64,000 nucleotides of DNA from Macrocystis pyrifera (GCA_031763025.1 JASSKH010000041.1:806001-870000), one strand, 5' to 3'. Counted from the stretch's first letter, positions 49,615 to 61,748 are shown. Notes: generated from the letters alone by a model not told the origin. Program-made: numbers and translations.

Positions 49615-50253
49615 TGTTCGAAATATTTAGGTTAAACCACTGAGCTTCTTAGTCAGCGCTGACTGGGTAGCTCAGTGGTCTATCCTTTATATCTCGAACA
49701 AAAGAAGTATAATTGGGCTCCATGCGGCCTCCCGCCGATGACATCCTGCGGGGTTGATCAAGCCCCTAATCAGCGCCTGGTTTTTCCTTCATATTGTCCC
49801 CCTCCCTAGTCGTGCGTTCTTTTTCTCAGGTGGTTCACTCCACTTTCGACTCTCTGGTCGAGTGTTCTTTTATCGTGATCTATCCTTTATATCTCGAACA
49901 AAAGAAGTCCGGGGTTCGAGACCCGCCAGACGTCGTATTTCCGCTTTTTCTGCCGTGGGTAGAAAAAGGGAAATCAAGTGGAGAGAACCACTACAAAAGA
50001 ACACTCGAGCAGAGAGTCGAAAGTGGAGTGAACCACTTGAGTAAAAGAACGCACTACTAGGGAGGGGGACAACATGAAGGAAAAACCAGGCGCTGATTAG
50101 GGGCTTGATCAACCCCGGAGGATGTTATCGGCGGGAGGCCGTATCGAGCCCAGAGGTTTCTCCTTTCGTTCGAAATATTTAGGTTGAACCACTGAGCTAC
50201 TTAGTCAGCGCTGACTGAGCATCTCAGTGGTCTATCCTTTATATCTCAAACAA
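49615..50253. mobile_element. Nested foldback element with tRNA-like modules
   Basis: A long inverted repeat: left arm about 49,715-49,872, right arm about 49,993-50,151, with a ~120-base spacer. On each outer side sits a copy of an ~86-base module (49,615-49,700 and 50,168-50,253) that is itself an imperfect palindrome centred on gtcagcgctgac. The module carries a perfect A-box-like TAGCTCAGTGG. The spacer repeats the module's tatcctttatatctcgaac end and continues into a B-box-like GGGGTTCGAGACCC at 49,909-49,923. The whole looks like a tRNA-derived SINE reorganised into a foldback element. Mechanism is inference. Confidence 0.7.
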
Positions 50254-52336
50254 TGGTTCTGACGTAAACTTTTGTGTACACGAAATAAGAAGCACGAAAA
50301 TGTTGCCGGTTGAAGATGTATTGACCTGAAGCGAAGAATGGATTTAAGGTCCCGGCGTCGAGAAAGTGTCTCTGTACTTGCTGTAGTCATTTGTATACCC
50401 ACAATAGGAAAGATTTACAACGCGACGAATCAGTAGAGTTTTGTCGACCACAAAATGTGGGCATTTGTTATTTTTAGCGTTCTTCCAAGCTCCTTGCGGC
50501 CCAATGGCTGGCGCAGTCCTGTAGTCCGAGGCCGTTCCTAGGGGAAATATTGCTCACAGTCAAGTGTAGTCCCCATCATATACCGGTACGAGTAGTAACC
50601 CCCGAGTTTCTTCATCCCAAAACCAACAACAACGAGAAGCCCGCGCTTGGGTGCGGTAACTGACACAATAGTCATGAGGACACCACTGCCGGCATGGTGC
50701 ATTGTTACTAGCAGGCCAGCAAGAGAATGAACACTCCATCTCAAGCAAGTCCAAAGTTCACCTCAAGGCGAGCGTTGAACCCGACGTCACATGCATGGAG
50801 GCTATACCATTACCGTCCGATGCGTGCATAAACTCGAGCAGCGTCGCTACGTGACAAAGCCAGATAGATGCGATTGCAGACAGATGCCGACACCGCCTTC
50901 TCGCCAACGGTATCAACAACAGTTGCCGTCTGTTCACCCTACCGAGCGCTACATTTGTAAATTACGAGGTTAAACAAGTGGAAGCAGAGGTAGTATACGG
51001 TCGGCTGCTGCGGCTGTCGGGTGCACCCCGGCGCTGATCACCGCCCCGAAGGCGGGCAGGAAAGAAAACCTCGCGACATCATCTCTTCGCGAGTAGGCGG
51101 TAGTCCACGAACTGCTTACCCTATAGGCTTCGATCGCTAGGAGTGACTATTGTATCTGTTGGGCTACTTGATAAAAGCGACTCAAGCAGCCCAATGCTAG
51201 TACATGCAGTAGTTGAACATAATTCAGGAGCAGCAACACAGTAGTGGCCTCGCTGTCCCGCCGAGTCTTTGTGCGTTGTATCACGAACTCACAAGAAGGT
51301 TGTGCCGTGTTGCTTGATTAACGAGGGACATTGATCTGGGTATATCTCGTGTCCATCCTCGCTATTCCCATCGTTGCGTGCTGATGACGATAATGCTATA
51401 TTTTATGCAGGTAGTTAAGTGTGCTTGGGCAAGAGAGCCGCGTGCATCGGGGCATGATAAAACAGGTCCCGGGGGGGGGGAAAACTACCACCACTATTCA
51501 CAATGTTGTGATTGCCTGGAGGATTCTTCGCATCCTCGAAGTTCGCAGGCAGAGCAACAAAAAAAAGCCAACTCAATAGAAAGCCTGTGCCGCTCTATTC
51601 GAGTCGTCGCCAAAGCGACGAAGTTCCCTTGAGTACATCCCGACATGAGTAACGCTTCAGTATTTCGATATTTTGGCTGCATTATTGTTGAAGCAAGAGC
51701 CAATGCTGCCCCCCTGCATTGCCAAGAACGCACGTAAATCTTGTTCTTTACCTCGCGAGAAAAATGCCGACCAACACTTGTTCCACGCCAACCCGCTGAG
51801 AGCAACGAGGCAAACCACGACCTAAATGCAACCAAGAGAGCCGCCGAGCGCGATACCCTAATAACCCAAAAACCTAAACAACGAGGGTCTGCGCGCGAGC
51901 GTGGCTTTGCTGCAACACAAAAGGGTCTTTAACACCCCTACTTGATCCTCGCGAGGGGCGACAACATCTTCACATCACCAAAAGAACGTGGGCGCTGGGA
52001 GGCCTGCAGCTCCAGACCCACATCATATGTACATGAATGTTGAGACCATGACGGCCTACACGTCTTCGAGCCGTAAAAGCACTCAAACCTCGGGTCGACG
52101 AAATCATCTTTGCGCCAAGAAAAAACACGCTGGTCGTCATTTTCGCGGAGAACCTCGGCACCCACAAAGAGTACTTTCCACAGCTCCACCCGCGGAAACC
52201 AAGACAACACCAAGAAAACAGCAAAAGTAATGGAAACACACTAGTCCATCACCAAGCACTACAACAACTAGGGCCACCATACAATGCCCGCGAACCTCCT
52301 CTCGGAACACTCCATGGATGGCAAGTCTCTCCGACG
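50254..52336. other. Intergenic, nothing recognised
   Basis: Short frames occur on both strands, but none has family sequence or convincing splice sites. A G run lies at 51,471-51,480. Confidence 0.35.
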
Positions 52337-52487
52337 TCAGTCGAATAGTCCCTCCGCCTCCCAAAGGTCTACCAAGAGGTCGATCATCTGAGGGAGCGGG
52401 ACAGACTGCGGCAGGGTCCCGGCGCCACCTCTGCCCGAGAAGAGGTCGTCGATAACTTCGCCAACGTCCATCGTGCGCGCTCGAGCC
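52337..52487 (-). CDS. Candidate terminal coding exon, unknown protein
   Basis: On the minus strand, a good acceptor (cacggctgctcag) is followed by one base and then ARARTMDVGEVIDDLFSGRG, PQSVPLPQMIDLL and VDLWEAEGLFD, ending at a TGA. An ATG at 52,471 could also start a 44-residue protein. The acidic-hydrophobic pattern looks like real protein (alternating helices) rather than noise. I do not recognise the family and found no upstream exon. Confidence 0.3.
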
Positions 52488-53088
52488 CTGAGCAGCCGTG
52501 AACAGCGTGGACAAATACGCGCAATACATGTGTTGCAACAAGCTGAACGTAGCGAAACATGTTTTCTACTCTATTAACAGGTGACAAGCAGAGCCCTCTT
52601 CACTCGCTCCGACGGACACGCCGATTTCGGAATTTTTCCACGAATTTTCTTCGCTTTAGGGAAAACAACGACGCAAGAATCGACCAGAACAAAGCGTGGG
52701 ATACGTGTGCGCTTGCTCCGCGCTGGGGGCGTGCATCGTGCGGCAATGTCCCGTTCCGTTTTCGGCACGTATTCCGTTTTCGGCACTGCGTTCGGTGACC
52801 GCCGGGTGTCTCAGCAGAGTCATGTCTGTCTCGACGGGCATCCAACATGGATTTTGTTAAAACGCACGTACTCCAACTGTCAGGTTCGAGACAAAACGCA
52901 CGGTGGTAGCCAAACCAGCGCATGGGTTGCTGCGTGCATCAGTTGATTCAACCCCAGAGCCCACCATGCCAAAATTAGGTGAACAATACCAAACTCTTCA
53001 GCGGCATCCCTCAAGCCAACGGCGAGACCCAGCGGGAACATACACTTGTGACCATGTCCTATTAATAGATTATGGCGATGATATATGT
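52488..53088. other. Intergenic, nothing recognised
   Basis: If the minus-strand exon at 52.4 kb is real, its upstream exons or intron would lie here or beyond. I could not pick any. A small direct repeat (gttttcggca-cgtattcc / gttttcggca-ctgc) is near 52,757-52,790. Confidence 0.3.
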
Positions 53089-53147
53089 GACAACAGCAGC
53101 AACAACAACAGCAACAACAACAAAAAAAACAACAACAACGACAGCAT
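53089..53147 (+). repeat. CAA/CAG-type microsatellite
   Basis: Imperfect (CAA)n/(CAG)n run, with an A8 interruption in the middle. The leucine/valine-rich open frames on the minus strand here are produced by the repeat. Confidence 0.8.
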
Positions 53148-55312
53148 GCTTTCGCTGAACGGCTGAATATTCTTCAAATAGTTGACTTTGCGTAAACGGC
53201 TTTGTGATCGTTTCTTCGACGAGAAACAACGGGTGTGTCGCGCACCTTCTCCTACTGATGGGTCCACCGCTGCCCCCCGCCAGCCAAGCTTTTCGCTCTG
53301 CCTCCCAGCGGAGCCGACCTGAAGTAAAAAACGAGAAGGGGGGCGTTCCGTGCAAGTGGGGGCGGAGGGGGGGTACATAGTATTTTAACCACTTTTGCCG
53401 TGGAGTACGTTAGTCGGGAGGGGGTACCAAGCTTTGGTGTCGGCATTTACGCCATGTCTGAAGGAAATCTGATCATCCTGATAGAGTCTATTACTAATCG
53501 TAGATTATGCTTTACGCGTCGTGCACCGAACTCCAGCACGCGTGGAGGGGCCCCTCGTCGAACTGACCAGCCTGTTCCACCGCGCGGAACCTCGGGTGGT
53601 TGCGTGCCTCAAAGGTCAAATGCCAAATGCCCTAAGAATAACCACCCGTTCCCTTGGACGGAACTTCGGGTGCCTGCGTGCCTCAAATCCCGAATGGCAC
53701 ACTACCAAAATAAATCGCTGTTCTCTAATGCACTTGCCTAGCTACCACTCTCACCGCGCTTGCCATGCCCGCTCGTGTTTGGTTCACGAGCCACATAAAG
53801 CACCCCACCGATTCCTTCAGTTCTGTTCCCAACAACGCCCCCCCCGGGTATATTATAAAGTATACCAGGTAGCTGGTACTGTTAATAGGAGATGGAGGAC
53901 ACTGTATATGTACCAAACTCTAGCGGTCATAATTTGTTCCCTTCGACCAAAAAATAAAAGCGGTGGGCGGGTGGGCGCGTGGAAACTTGCAATAAGATAG
54001 AGCTACACGATTCCTGCGCTGTGCCCCACAAAGTGTTCCAAACAGATTATTCCAACCTACGACATTCTTTTGCGGGCCTCCAGCGCTATGCGAGTATACC
54101 ATACCTACTGTAGAAGGGGCCACATTTCTTGACAGCCGTATCATATCTAGATAGCGCACAAAATTACCTGCACGCGCCACGAAAAGAGTACACCGGTAGC
54201 TGGCATGGGCATTAGCCATGACACTTACAGTGCAACAGCAGTATCAAAACACGAAGCATAACGTGGGCAGCAGAACTTCCACCAAATAGTAGCACACCAA
54301 CCACGTGTAACGCAATGGTATCCAACAACACCGACCGGGTGGCGCATGCGCCGTGTCGTGCCAGAGGGCGAATGAGTGCGAAACGAGTTTGATATTCCTC
54401 ACACCGAGAACAGCAGCTAGATGTACGACAGGATGTAACCCGCGCCAGCCTTCGGCACGTGCGCATGACGCCAAGTGCTGGAACCCTCCACAACGTTGGA
54501 CAGAAAATATCGCTGTACAGACCACACACATCATTTTCACGGATTTGCATCACCTGTACAAATTTCCACGGGGCTGATCTAGAGGATCTGGCCGTTCTGT
54601 ACATATTTTCCGCAGTAGTGATCTCCAACAGGGTGTCGTCATGCTATCATGCGTGTGCCCCCGCTTGAGCACGCTGAGCTCCAATCTGGTAATATGTGTC
54701 TGTGATCCGAACACGTTCCCACCCTCTCAACGTTGACGTATTCTGCCTCCGCTCTGCGCTGGTGCCCAGATGCGGATGCGGAGAGGATTTTTGAAGCGCC
54801 AAAGAGAAATGACTACAGAACGGTCGCTCTCGCAGTTTCGTTAGCGCTTAGTACGGGCATCACTACGGGTAATGCCCAAAAGTGGAGTTGTGCCGACTTG
54901 AAGAGCTGTTGATGCTTGAAACCTTCAAATCCAACCGGTTCTTGTACTGTTGGCAGGTACATCAGTACCTAGCCGGGCTATAGAGAGTTTCGGATTTGCT
55001 TTCTTTTCGCTTTCCAGAATCAGAACAAACCCTTTTCAGACCTAGAACCTAGAGCGCACTAAAACCTAAAACTACCAGAGACTAAAACGTGATGACATGC
55101 CTGGGCTAGTTGTGTTGATAGCGGTAAAACTCCGCCGCCTTGCCCAAAAGGTCCGAAATGCATATGCTTCAATTAGTTTTGGGCATTTTGCTTGAGCTGC
55201 ATCTGGGGACGAGGGTGAACAGCAGCCGGCACCCAGCCAGGCTGCTTGCAAGGCGAGGCAGCACCAGCAGCAGCAGCGCGCGGGCAGGATTCCCCGCCTA
55301 CGTATCCGGCAG
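53148..55312. other. Intergenic, nothing firm
   Basis: An old ~70-base direct duplication is visible at about 53,560-53,630 and 53,640-53,700 (cggaacctcgggtg-ttgcgtgcctcaa / cggaacttcgggtg-ctgcgtgcctcaa). No coding sequence that I can support. Confidence 0.35.
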
Positions 55313-55533
55313 GGGATCAAGCGAAAAGAGGTCGATGGCCATGGCTTGTCGGCAATCAAAATCGACTCCGAAGATGTGCGGGTTCTTGCGAGTTCGCTCT
55401 CATCTACACGCTTCATAGGTCGTCTCGAAATCGACGAGATCTCAACCAGGCTTGGGCCAACGCTGCTTGCGAGACGAAGCACGCAGCAATTCGGGTACAA
55501 CAGCAGCAGCAGCAGCAACAGCGGCAGCGCAGG
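55313..55533 (+). CDS. Candidate internal exon, unknown protein
   Basis: Between an acceptor (tatccggcag) and a donor (ag|gtgcgtg, a donor form also used by the TPR/IQ gene) the plus strand reads GIKRKEVDGHGLSAIKIDSE, then RFIGRLEIDEISTRLGPTLL, then a serine/asparagine run from a CAG-type repeat. The first two thirds look like genuine protein. I recognise no family and no neighbouring exons. The 204-codon minus-strand frame over the same DNA is explained by the repeat. Confidence 0.25.
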
Positions 55534-56425
55534 GTGCGTGAGTCCTTCAGCCCACAAAACTGCATCAATTAATTTCGATTCACCCAGGCTCGATGACCAA
55601 TTAGCCTTTCGCAGCTGGTCATCTCGGCGAACATCACTGATGATGTGCGCATTTTTTTCACCTTCCCGACACCCACTGTCGTGCATGGATACATCCTGGT
55701 ATATCTACGGGTTTACTACTTATGTGAAAGCATGTGTTTTTTGCTCGAACCGTAACATGTAACCGACATCAGGGACCTGGGAACATCGCCGACTACGATG
55801 CACAAAAATGTCACCCTGTTGCACTCTGTTATTGGTCTGAGTCCATCTACCGAGCTGGGTGAGCAGCGATGCTGGCCCCGGGCACCTGCAAAGTTCATGG
55901 GTGTAGGAGTGGCGGTGTGGGCGAGTCGCTTTCCGTGCGATGACACCATACCTCTCCGATACGGCATATCGACGCTGGAGCCAGCGCGGCATATCAACCA
56001 TGGAGCCAGCGCCGATTCGGATCTTCGAGGACGGGGTGCACATCTTTCCCGCCGTTCGCTGCTACACTGCTATTGTTGCTAATGCTGTGGTATTATATGT
56101 TTGTTTGGAGGCGCCTCGTGTGTGTGGCACTCATACAGTACTGTTCATATACTGGTACCTGGTAACACAGTTGACGCCGCCACTTGAGAAATATTTAGTT
56201 AAGAAATAAAGGCTGGGCCGTTAATGAGAAATAGGGAACTAGGGTGAAGAAAGGGGCCCCGCCGCCTGTATGGGCGGGTTCGGCGAGGCCAGCACGTAAT
56301 AACTCGGTTTAAACCTATATTAACTAAATGTAGAAATGTACCTATTAATAGTACTTCATAGTGCAAAATAAGTTGTGTATATATCGCCGTTTAGCTGAAA
56401 AAAGAAAACACGGGAAAAAAGAGAA
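55534..56425. other. Intergenic, nothing recognised
   Basis: No supported frame. A near-repeat cggcatatcgacgctggagccag / cggcatatcaaccatggagccag is at 55,962-56,009. Confidence 0.35.
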
Positions 56426-56452
56426 GGGGGGGGGGGGGGGGGGGGGGGGGGG
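56426..56452 (+). repeat. 27-base G run
   Basis: Uninterrupted guanines, preceded by an A/G-rich stretch (gaaaaaagagaa). Longest homopolymer in the window. It could form G-quadruplexes, and its exact length is likely unreliable. Confidence 0.9.
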
Positions 56453-56779
56453 TTCTCCCTGCTGACTATGTATAATGAAACATTTATTGCATACTCGTAC
56501 GTACGATACGTACTTGATTGCCAGCATTTCAGGAGTTAATTAAGTTTAAGGTAAACAGAGTAGAGACATGCACGACATATTTTCGATCTCATAGCTGATG
56601 TGTTTTGTTCTTGTCTACGAAAAGAAAACAGTCGTAAAATAAAAGAGGTTTCACCGATATCTGATGCGCTCCCAGTCTACGGGAGTGAAGCAAAGTATAT
56701 AAGTTAGGGTGGTACTATTAATACGAGTGCTGGCAGTATTTCGGGAATTTTCATTGCGGGTACTGCGAATATGTACTCG

Positions 56780-57150
56780 CACCACTTTGGATCTCTGCTC
56801 TGCGGATACTACTGCTGCTGAGAAGCATGAACGTTTTTTTTGTGCACATGTTTTTTAAATTTCAAATCTGTTTGTTTTCCTTCTACTTTTTCGGTGTGGC
56901 ACCTATAACCGCGGTGCGTTTTTCTTTTTGCAGCATCCTACGGTGCGGTGCGGTCCGGATTTTTGGATTTCTGCTGCTGTTGCTACTGCTGCTAAGAATC
57001 AGGAAATCATTTTTGAATGCACATTTACGTCTGATCTGTTTTTCGTTTCTTCAAGGTTTTCGGTGGAGCACCGAACAGCGGCGCGTTTATTCTTTTGGCA
57101 GAATTCTACGGTGCGGTGCGGTATGGATTTTAGTATTTGAGGATCATACC
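56780..57150 (+). repeat. ~170-base direct duplication
   Basis: Two diverged units, starting near 56,800 and 56,970. Both run from actgctgctgagaagcatga / actgctgctaagaatcagga, through a T-rich stretch, ttttcggtg-gcacc and gcgcgttt, to ctacggtgcggtgcggt. Non-coding. Confidence 0.6.
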
Positions 57151-57439
57151 ATTTTCAGAACCTGGTTTCCAAGTATTTCCTAAACGTGTATCATGCGCGC
57201 CGTCAAGCCGCCTTCTTGGCGTTGACGCGTTCAACGCCCCTGATTTACACACCCCTGAAAAGAAAAAAAAAGAGATTCCTGTTTTAAACGACCTACACAA
57301 CTTTATGTGCACGCACTGCGACGCCCGCCTTCCGTGGGAAGAAAGATCTCTCAACTGTTGCAAGTCCGGTGCCGTTGCAAGTCCGCGTCTCCGGCCCGTC
57401 AGTGATCTATTTTGCGTCTCTTCGACTCAGAAGGACTCC

Positions 57440-57803
57440 ATATCGGCGATGCGTACTCGTATACCGTTTGCTGTTCGTGTCTGCCTGCTACACCCTGTGT
57501 GGACCAGCTTCCACCTTATCTGGAAGCAGTGCTTGGGGACGCGCCGTCTCGGCAAGCTAAAGTTCGCCTGCGTGGTCTTCAAGAACAGTGCATGCAGGCG
57601 AACTTTAGCTTGTCGAGACTGCGCGTCCCAAAGCACTGCTTCCAGATAACGCACTGTTCTTGAAGGCTACGCAGGCGAACTTTAGCTGACCGAGACTGCG
57701 CGTCCCCAAGCACTGCTTCCAGATAACGTGGAAGTTGGCCCACGCTGGGGGTGTAGCAGACACGAACAGCAAACGGTATGCGAGTAAGAATCACCGGTAT
57801 AGC
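57440..57803. mobile_element. Foldback element with an extra internal arm copy
   Basis: The left arm (about 57,440-57,590) is inverted against the right arm (about 57,651-57,803). Shared blocks include ctggaagcagtgcttgggga, caagctaaagttcgcctgc and accgtttgctgttcgtgtct. Between them, 57,591-57,650 is a further copy of the arm's inner 60 bases in right-arm orientation. A transcript would form a very long hairpin. No coding sense; frames here are shadows of the repeat. Confidence 0.75.
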
Positions 57804-58964
57804 GTCCGGTGTGCTGCGCTCCATTTTCTGGCGAGTGAGAAGCCATTGCTTTCGTGTTGGTGCTCGTATACATGTACATGCAGTAGTCTCTGCCATCGAA
57901 CAAGAACAACCGATATGTGTTGGGCCGTATTTCATTGCACGGTCATGAAAAATCGTGCGCCTGTAAAATCAACTATTAAGATGGAAATCAAAACTCAAAC
58001 CTCAGCGCACGAGTCCGAGTACACGTACACTGGAAAGACTACAGCTAAACCTCACTCCCGTATTAGCGATGCCCCTTGAGTCACCCCACACCCCAGCAAC
58101 TGAAAGTGGTATGGACATGGTATCGGGTCCCAACAAGATACCACAGCGCACCCATGTTTTCCTAAGTACAACGTACGACTGGCATACACATGTATACGTA
58201 TCCGATGAGCACGCAAAAAATACTTGGTACGAAAAATACACACACGTAAACCATAACTTACCGCCGCGCACATATTCCGGGAGAAGCTGCGATTACGGGG
58301 GAACATACAGGCAGTGGTAATCATAAACAAAATAAGGTGTGTAAACATAGGCGGGATACATCGTTCTTTGGGTTTACCGCGGGTTCTGTTTACTATGTAT
58401 TACTACGCCCGCCCGTAATAGTCTTGACAGTGTACGTACGCGAGAAAGAAGAATGGGACCTGTAGCCACACCATAGCGCTATGGTGAGAGCCGCCATGTC
58501 GGTAACAGCCTCAGCCCAGCAGATGCTTTCGAAGGCACGCCCGTTTTACAGCACGCAATCGCATAACTGGTACCGAAGGCATCACATGCACCCACGGATC
58601 TATGGTTAAGGTTTCGGCGCTTGGTCTGGTCCTTTTAGTGTATGACAGCGTGCGTACAGCAGATGTCTTTCGAGGTAAGCCCGGACTACAGAATAAGGTG
58701 GAGTGGACGCAATCACATCCACGCCTCGTACATACGATAAAATATAATGGCATTTATTTCCTAGTATGTTAGGCTTGTTGAGCTCATCTTCACGCAATTT
58801 TCTCGCCAAACACGCGGCAGATAAAAACAAATCAAGCGCCTACGCGCTGGAAACACGTTCACTTTGTTGGCGTCCAAAGGACAGCAGCTGGGAATGACAG
58901 CGAGCTGAGGTATCAAAACCGTTGGTAAAAAAAATATTTCGCGAGCAAAGCGAGTTCGCAAGGA
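57804..58964. other. Intergenic with weak hairpin relic
   Basis: At about 58,286-58,420, ends resembling the 46.8 kb MITE (gattacggggg ... cccgtaatagtc) flank an AT-rich middle. A small direct repeat (cagcagatg-ctttcga / cagcagatg-tctttcga) lies at 58,518 and 58,658. No gene recognised. Confidence 0.4.
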
Positions 58965-59305
58965 CATCTCGCAACTTGGGCAATCATCTTCGATATATTA
59001 TCAAACATCGTGATTTACTAAGTACTAATAGTCAGTAACTGGCCTCTAGATGAACGGGCCTGGTTCAAACACGATTTTGAGGTTGAATTTTTCAAAGAGG
59101 TGTTCACACGTTGGATTGAGAAACCAACATGTCGCAACTTGGGCAATGATCTTCAATATCATGGTGTTATATAAAAAAACATCGTGATTGACTAAGTACT
59201 AATAGCCAGAAATGGGCATCTAGATGAACGGGCCTGGTTCAAACACGTTTTTGAGGTTGTACTTTTCAAAGGGGTGTCCACACGTTGCGTCGAGAAATCA
59301 CTGAA
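58965..59305 (+). repeat. ~165-175-base tandem duplication
   Basis: Two units, starting at tcgcaacttgggcaat near 58,969 and 59,132. Both continue through acatcgtgatt, actaagtactaatag, tctagatgaacgggcctgg and ttcaaacacg. Identity is high, so the duplication is fairly recent. Confidence 0.75.
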
Positions 59306-59805
59306 TAGCCACGCAACCGAGAACTAACGAGACCGCATGCACCGCTACAACTGTAGGAAGGTTTAGGCGTGTGACTATACCAAATTTGGTATTCTACAGC
59401 TACTACAGCTTGCACATCTCAGATGTCGAAGCGTCCACAAAACGAAAACAAATTCAGCAAGGAATTGAAACGCTGTTCGCCCACTCGAACAAAAAACGAC
59501 ATTTCTAGCTATACTTCGTAACATACTTTCGTAGCATGATTAAGTGTAAAAAATATACCTCGAACTGAGCAAAAAACTAAGAAACAGTGCTACAAGAAAC
59601 AGGAGGAAGCGATGCCCACTCGAGACAAGAAACGAGGTCGCCGGGGTGGAACGCGACACGAAATAAAAAACGCAGGCAGCGCAATCTCGTCAAAAGCGCG
59701 CCAGAGCTCGAGGCACGACTACGACTACCGCATCATCTTGCCCAAGGACGGGAGTACGCGCAGGATCAGCTTTCCGATAGAGTCGTGAAGCACTGATGAG
59801 TGCGC
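59306..59805. other. Intergenic, nothing recognised
   Basis: A/T-leaning non-coding sequence. A 69-codon plus frame at 59,587-59,796 has no recognisable motif. Confidence 0.35.
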
Positions 59806-59985
59806 CGCGTCAGGATATTAGTAGCGCAAGAACGACTCAATAGGATATTGAGTTTTGTACTGTATGGTATGGCGATTTGCCTGGATACGAAACCGTTAGT
59901 CCCGGCAGCTTCGATGCGCCTGGGCTGTGAGATAATAATCCACTTTTCCTCTACCCGAACCTCTACTCAGCGCTAGCTACTTCAT
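59806..59985 (+). repeat. Left LTR-like repeat of the 60-kb Copia fossil
   Basis: Direct partner of 61,559-61,747. Homology runs to the phrase gctacttcatgc. Confidence 0.6.
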
Positions 59986-61558
59986 GCAAATTTGAGACAA
60001 GGTTTCCGCCGAAGATGAAAGTGCGGGTCCCGGTGAAAATGATGCAGGCGGTCACGAGAGCGCGCTGAAATACGACAGCACGCGAGGAACCTCGAAACTC
60101 CCGTGGACAAAACAGGAGAAGGTAATAACCGTAACGACGATCATGCATCGAACGGAAACTCATCTCATGACAGCAATCACACTTCTTCTGGCCGAGGAAG
60201 GAGGACGTGAGCGTGGCCGAAACGACGGCAAGAACCGCCACGGCCGGTGAAATTACTGCCGTAACTCCACTGAGCACGGCTGGTATGATTGCTCCCTTCG
60301 CCTATCGCACCAGCAAAGCGACGACACCCAGCATGTTGATGCTGAACAGGTCGGTGGTGCCGCGGAAGGAAATACTGTGTCCCTTGCTTGGTACACCCGG
60401 AAAGCTATCACATTCCCGAAGGTGATGGAAATTGGATCCAGCTCGCCCCCCGGTGATAAAGCAGCAGTGTTCGTCCATACAGCAGCATCATACCACATGG
60501 TGCGCGCCGAATCTCGGTTTGCCTACATGTGGCGAACAAGATCGACTGCAGCTTATGTGTCAAGGGATCGTGCTTATGCAACATCGAAGGGTACTCTCGC
60601 ATATCGTGTACGGCATGACCGAGGTGAGCTGGTTCCGATCCACCTGAAAGTACCAATTGTTCCCGATCTAGGAGCGAGTGTGTTTTCCGCGGGAACCCTC
60701 CAAGAGAAAGGCGTGAAGCTCGATCGACTGTATAATCCTCCAGTCCTACGCGACAAAAAACGACGCGTTTCCCATTTCAACGCAAGTTACATTTATTGCT
60801 GGATGAACAAAACGAGCCACAGCACACATACCACACAGTGGTGGACACGGACGCGTGGCACCGAAATATGAGTCCCTGCCGTCCTCGCGCTTTGAAACAA
60901 CCCGCAGAGGAGCTTACAGTAGGGGAGAAACTATATTGACAGGTCTGGGACCGGAACACCCAGCGACATCGGATATAAGCGAGATGAATCGCAAACGCAC
61001 CAGACGGTGAACCTGGGAGCCGCAAAGTTCGTTGTAGATACGGGAATAGAACCAAACGTCACCGCAGGCATATTTACAATGTTACAATAAATGACTACCG
61101 GGGCGGTGCTGGAAACGTATGGGATTACTGATATATGCCCAACGAAAACGCCTGCTGAAGTGAGACCCGTGCGGATTGCGGAAGACCCAGTTTTGTCAAC
61201 AGAGGACGTTGAGTTAATGACGTCTGCCAGATGATCTCTTTTTTCTCCTAACAGGTGCGCACGACGATGGAGCTACTTCACAGCGAAAACGCTGGAGACG
61301 GAGACGATTTGACTGCGGACGCTGACGCAGATCTCGCTGGTGATACGGAAAAGGAATACCAAGAGGGTTTAATGGAAGTCGTATGGAGAACGTTAATGGG
61401 GGGTTGCACTGATGACATTTCATGTACAGCAGTAGTACTGTAGCTGTTGATCTTTATTAATCGTGTTTTAAAGATCGAAAGGGCAGTCCTGCAGCACTCA
61501 TTGTGGAGAGTTGGACTACGTGAATACGAACTGGTATGAAGTAATTATTGAGAAGGCA

Positions 61559-61747
61559 TGTCAGGATATTTGTAGCGCAAGAATTACTCAATGGGATATT
61601 GGGTTTTGTACTGCTGTATGGTTTGGCGGTTTGCTTGGATACGAAACCGTCAGTTCAGGCAGCTACGACGCGCCTGGGCTGTGAACTAATAATTCATTCC
61701 ATGTTTTTTCTCTACCCGAACCTCTACTCAGTGCTAGCTACTTCATG
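61559..61747 (+). repeat. Right LTR-like repeat of the 60-kb Copia fossil
   Basis: Direct partner of 59,806-59,985. Starts TGTCAGGATATT and fades after cttcatgc. Confidence 0.6.
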
Positions 61748-61748
61748 C

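Larger units (their letters stand above)
59806..61748 (+). mobile_element. Fossil Copia-type LTR retroelement
   Basis: Direct repeats at about 59,806-59,985 and 61,559-61,747 share gtcaggatatt-gtagcgcaag, gcctggatacgaaaccgt and acccgaacctctactcag. They look like an LTR pair about 1.75 kb apart, roughly 85% alike. Inside, about 60,440-60,800 resembles the Copia protease region: AASYHMVRAESRFAYM, then VPDLGASVFSAGTLQEKG. No reverse transcriptase or integrase was recognised. Broken, old, with many breaks. Confidence 0.65.

Noticed and set aside
53062-53378. Leu/Val-rich minus-strand frames
   Set aside because: Produced by the CAA/CAG microsatellite at 53,089-53,147.
55072-55686. 204-codon minus-strand open frame
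   Set aside because: It is rich in Leu and Cys runs that are the complement of CAG-type repeats, with no motif. The opposite strand has the more protein-like reading.
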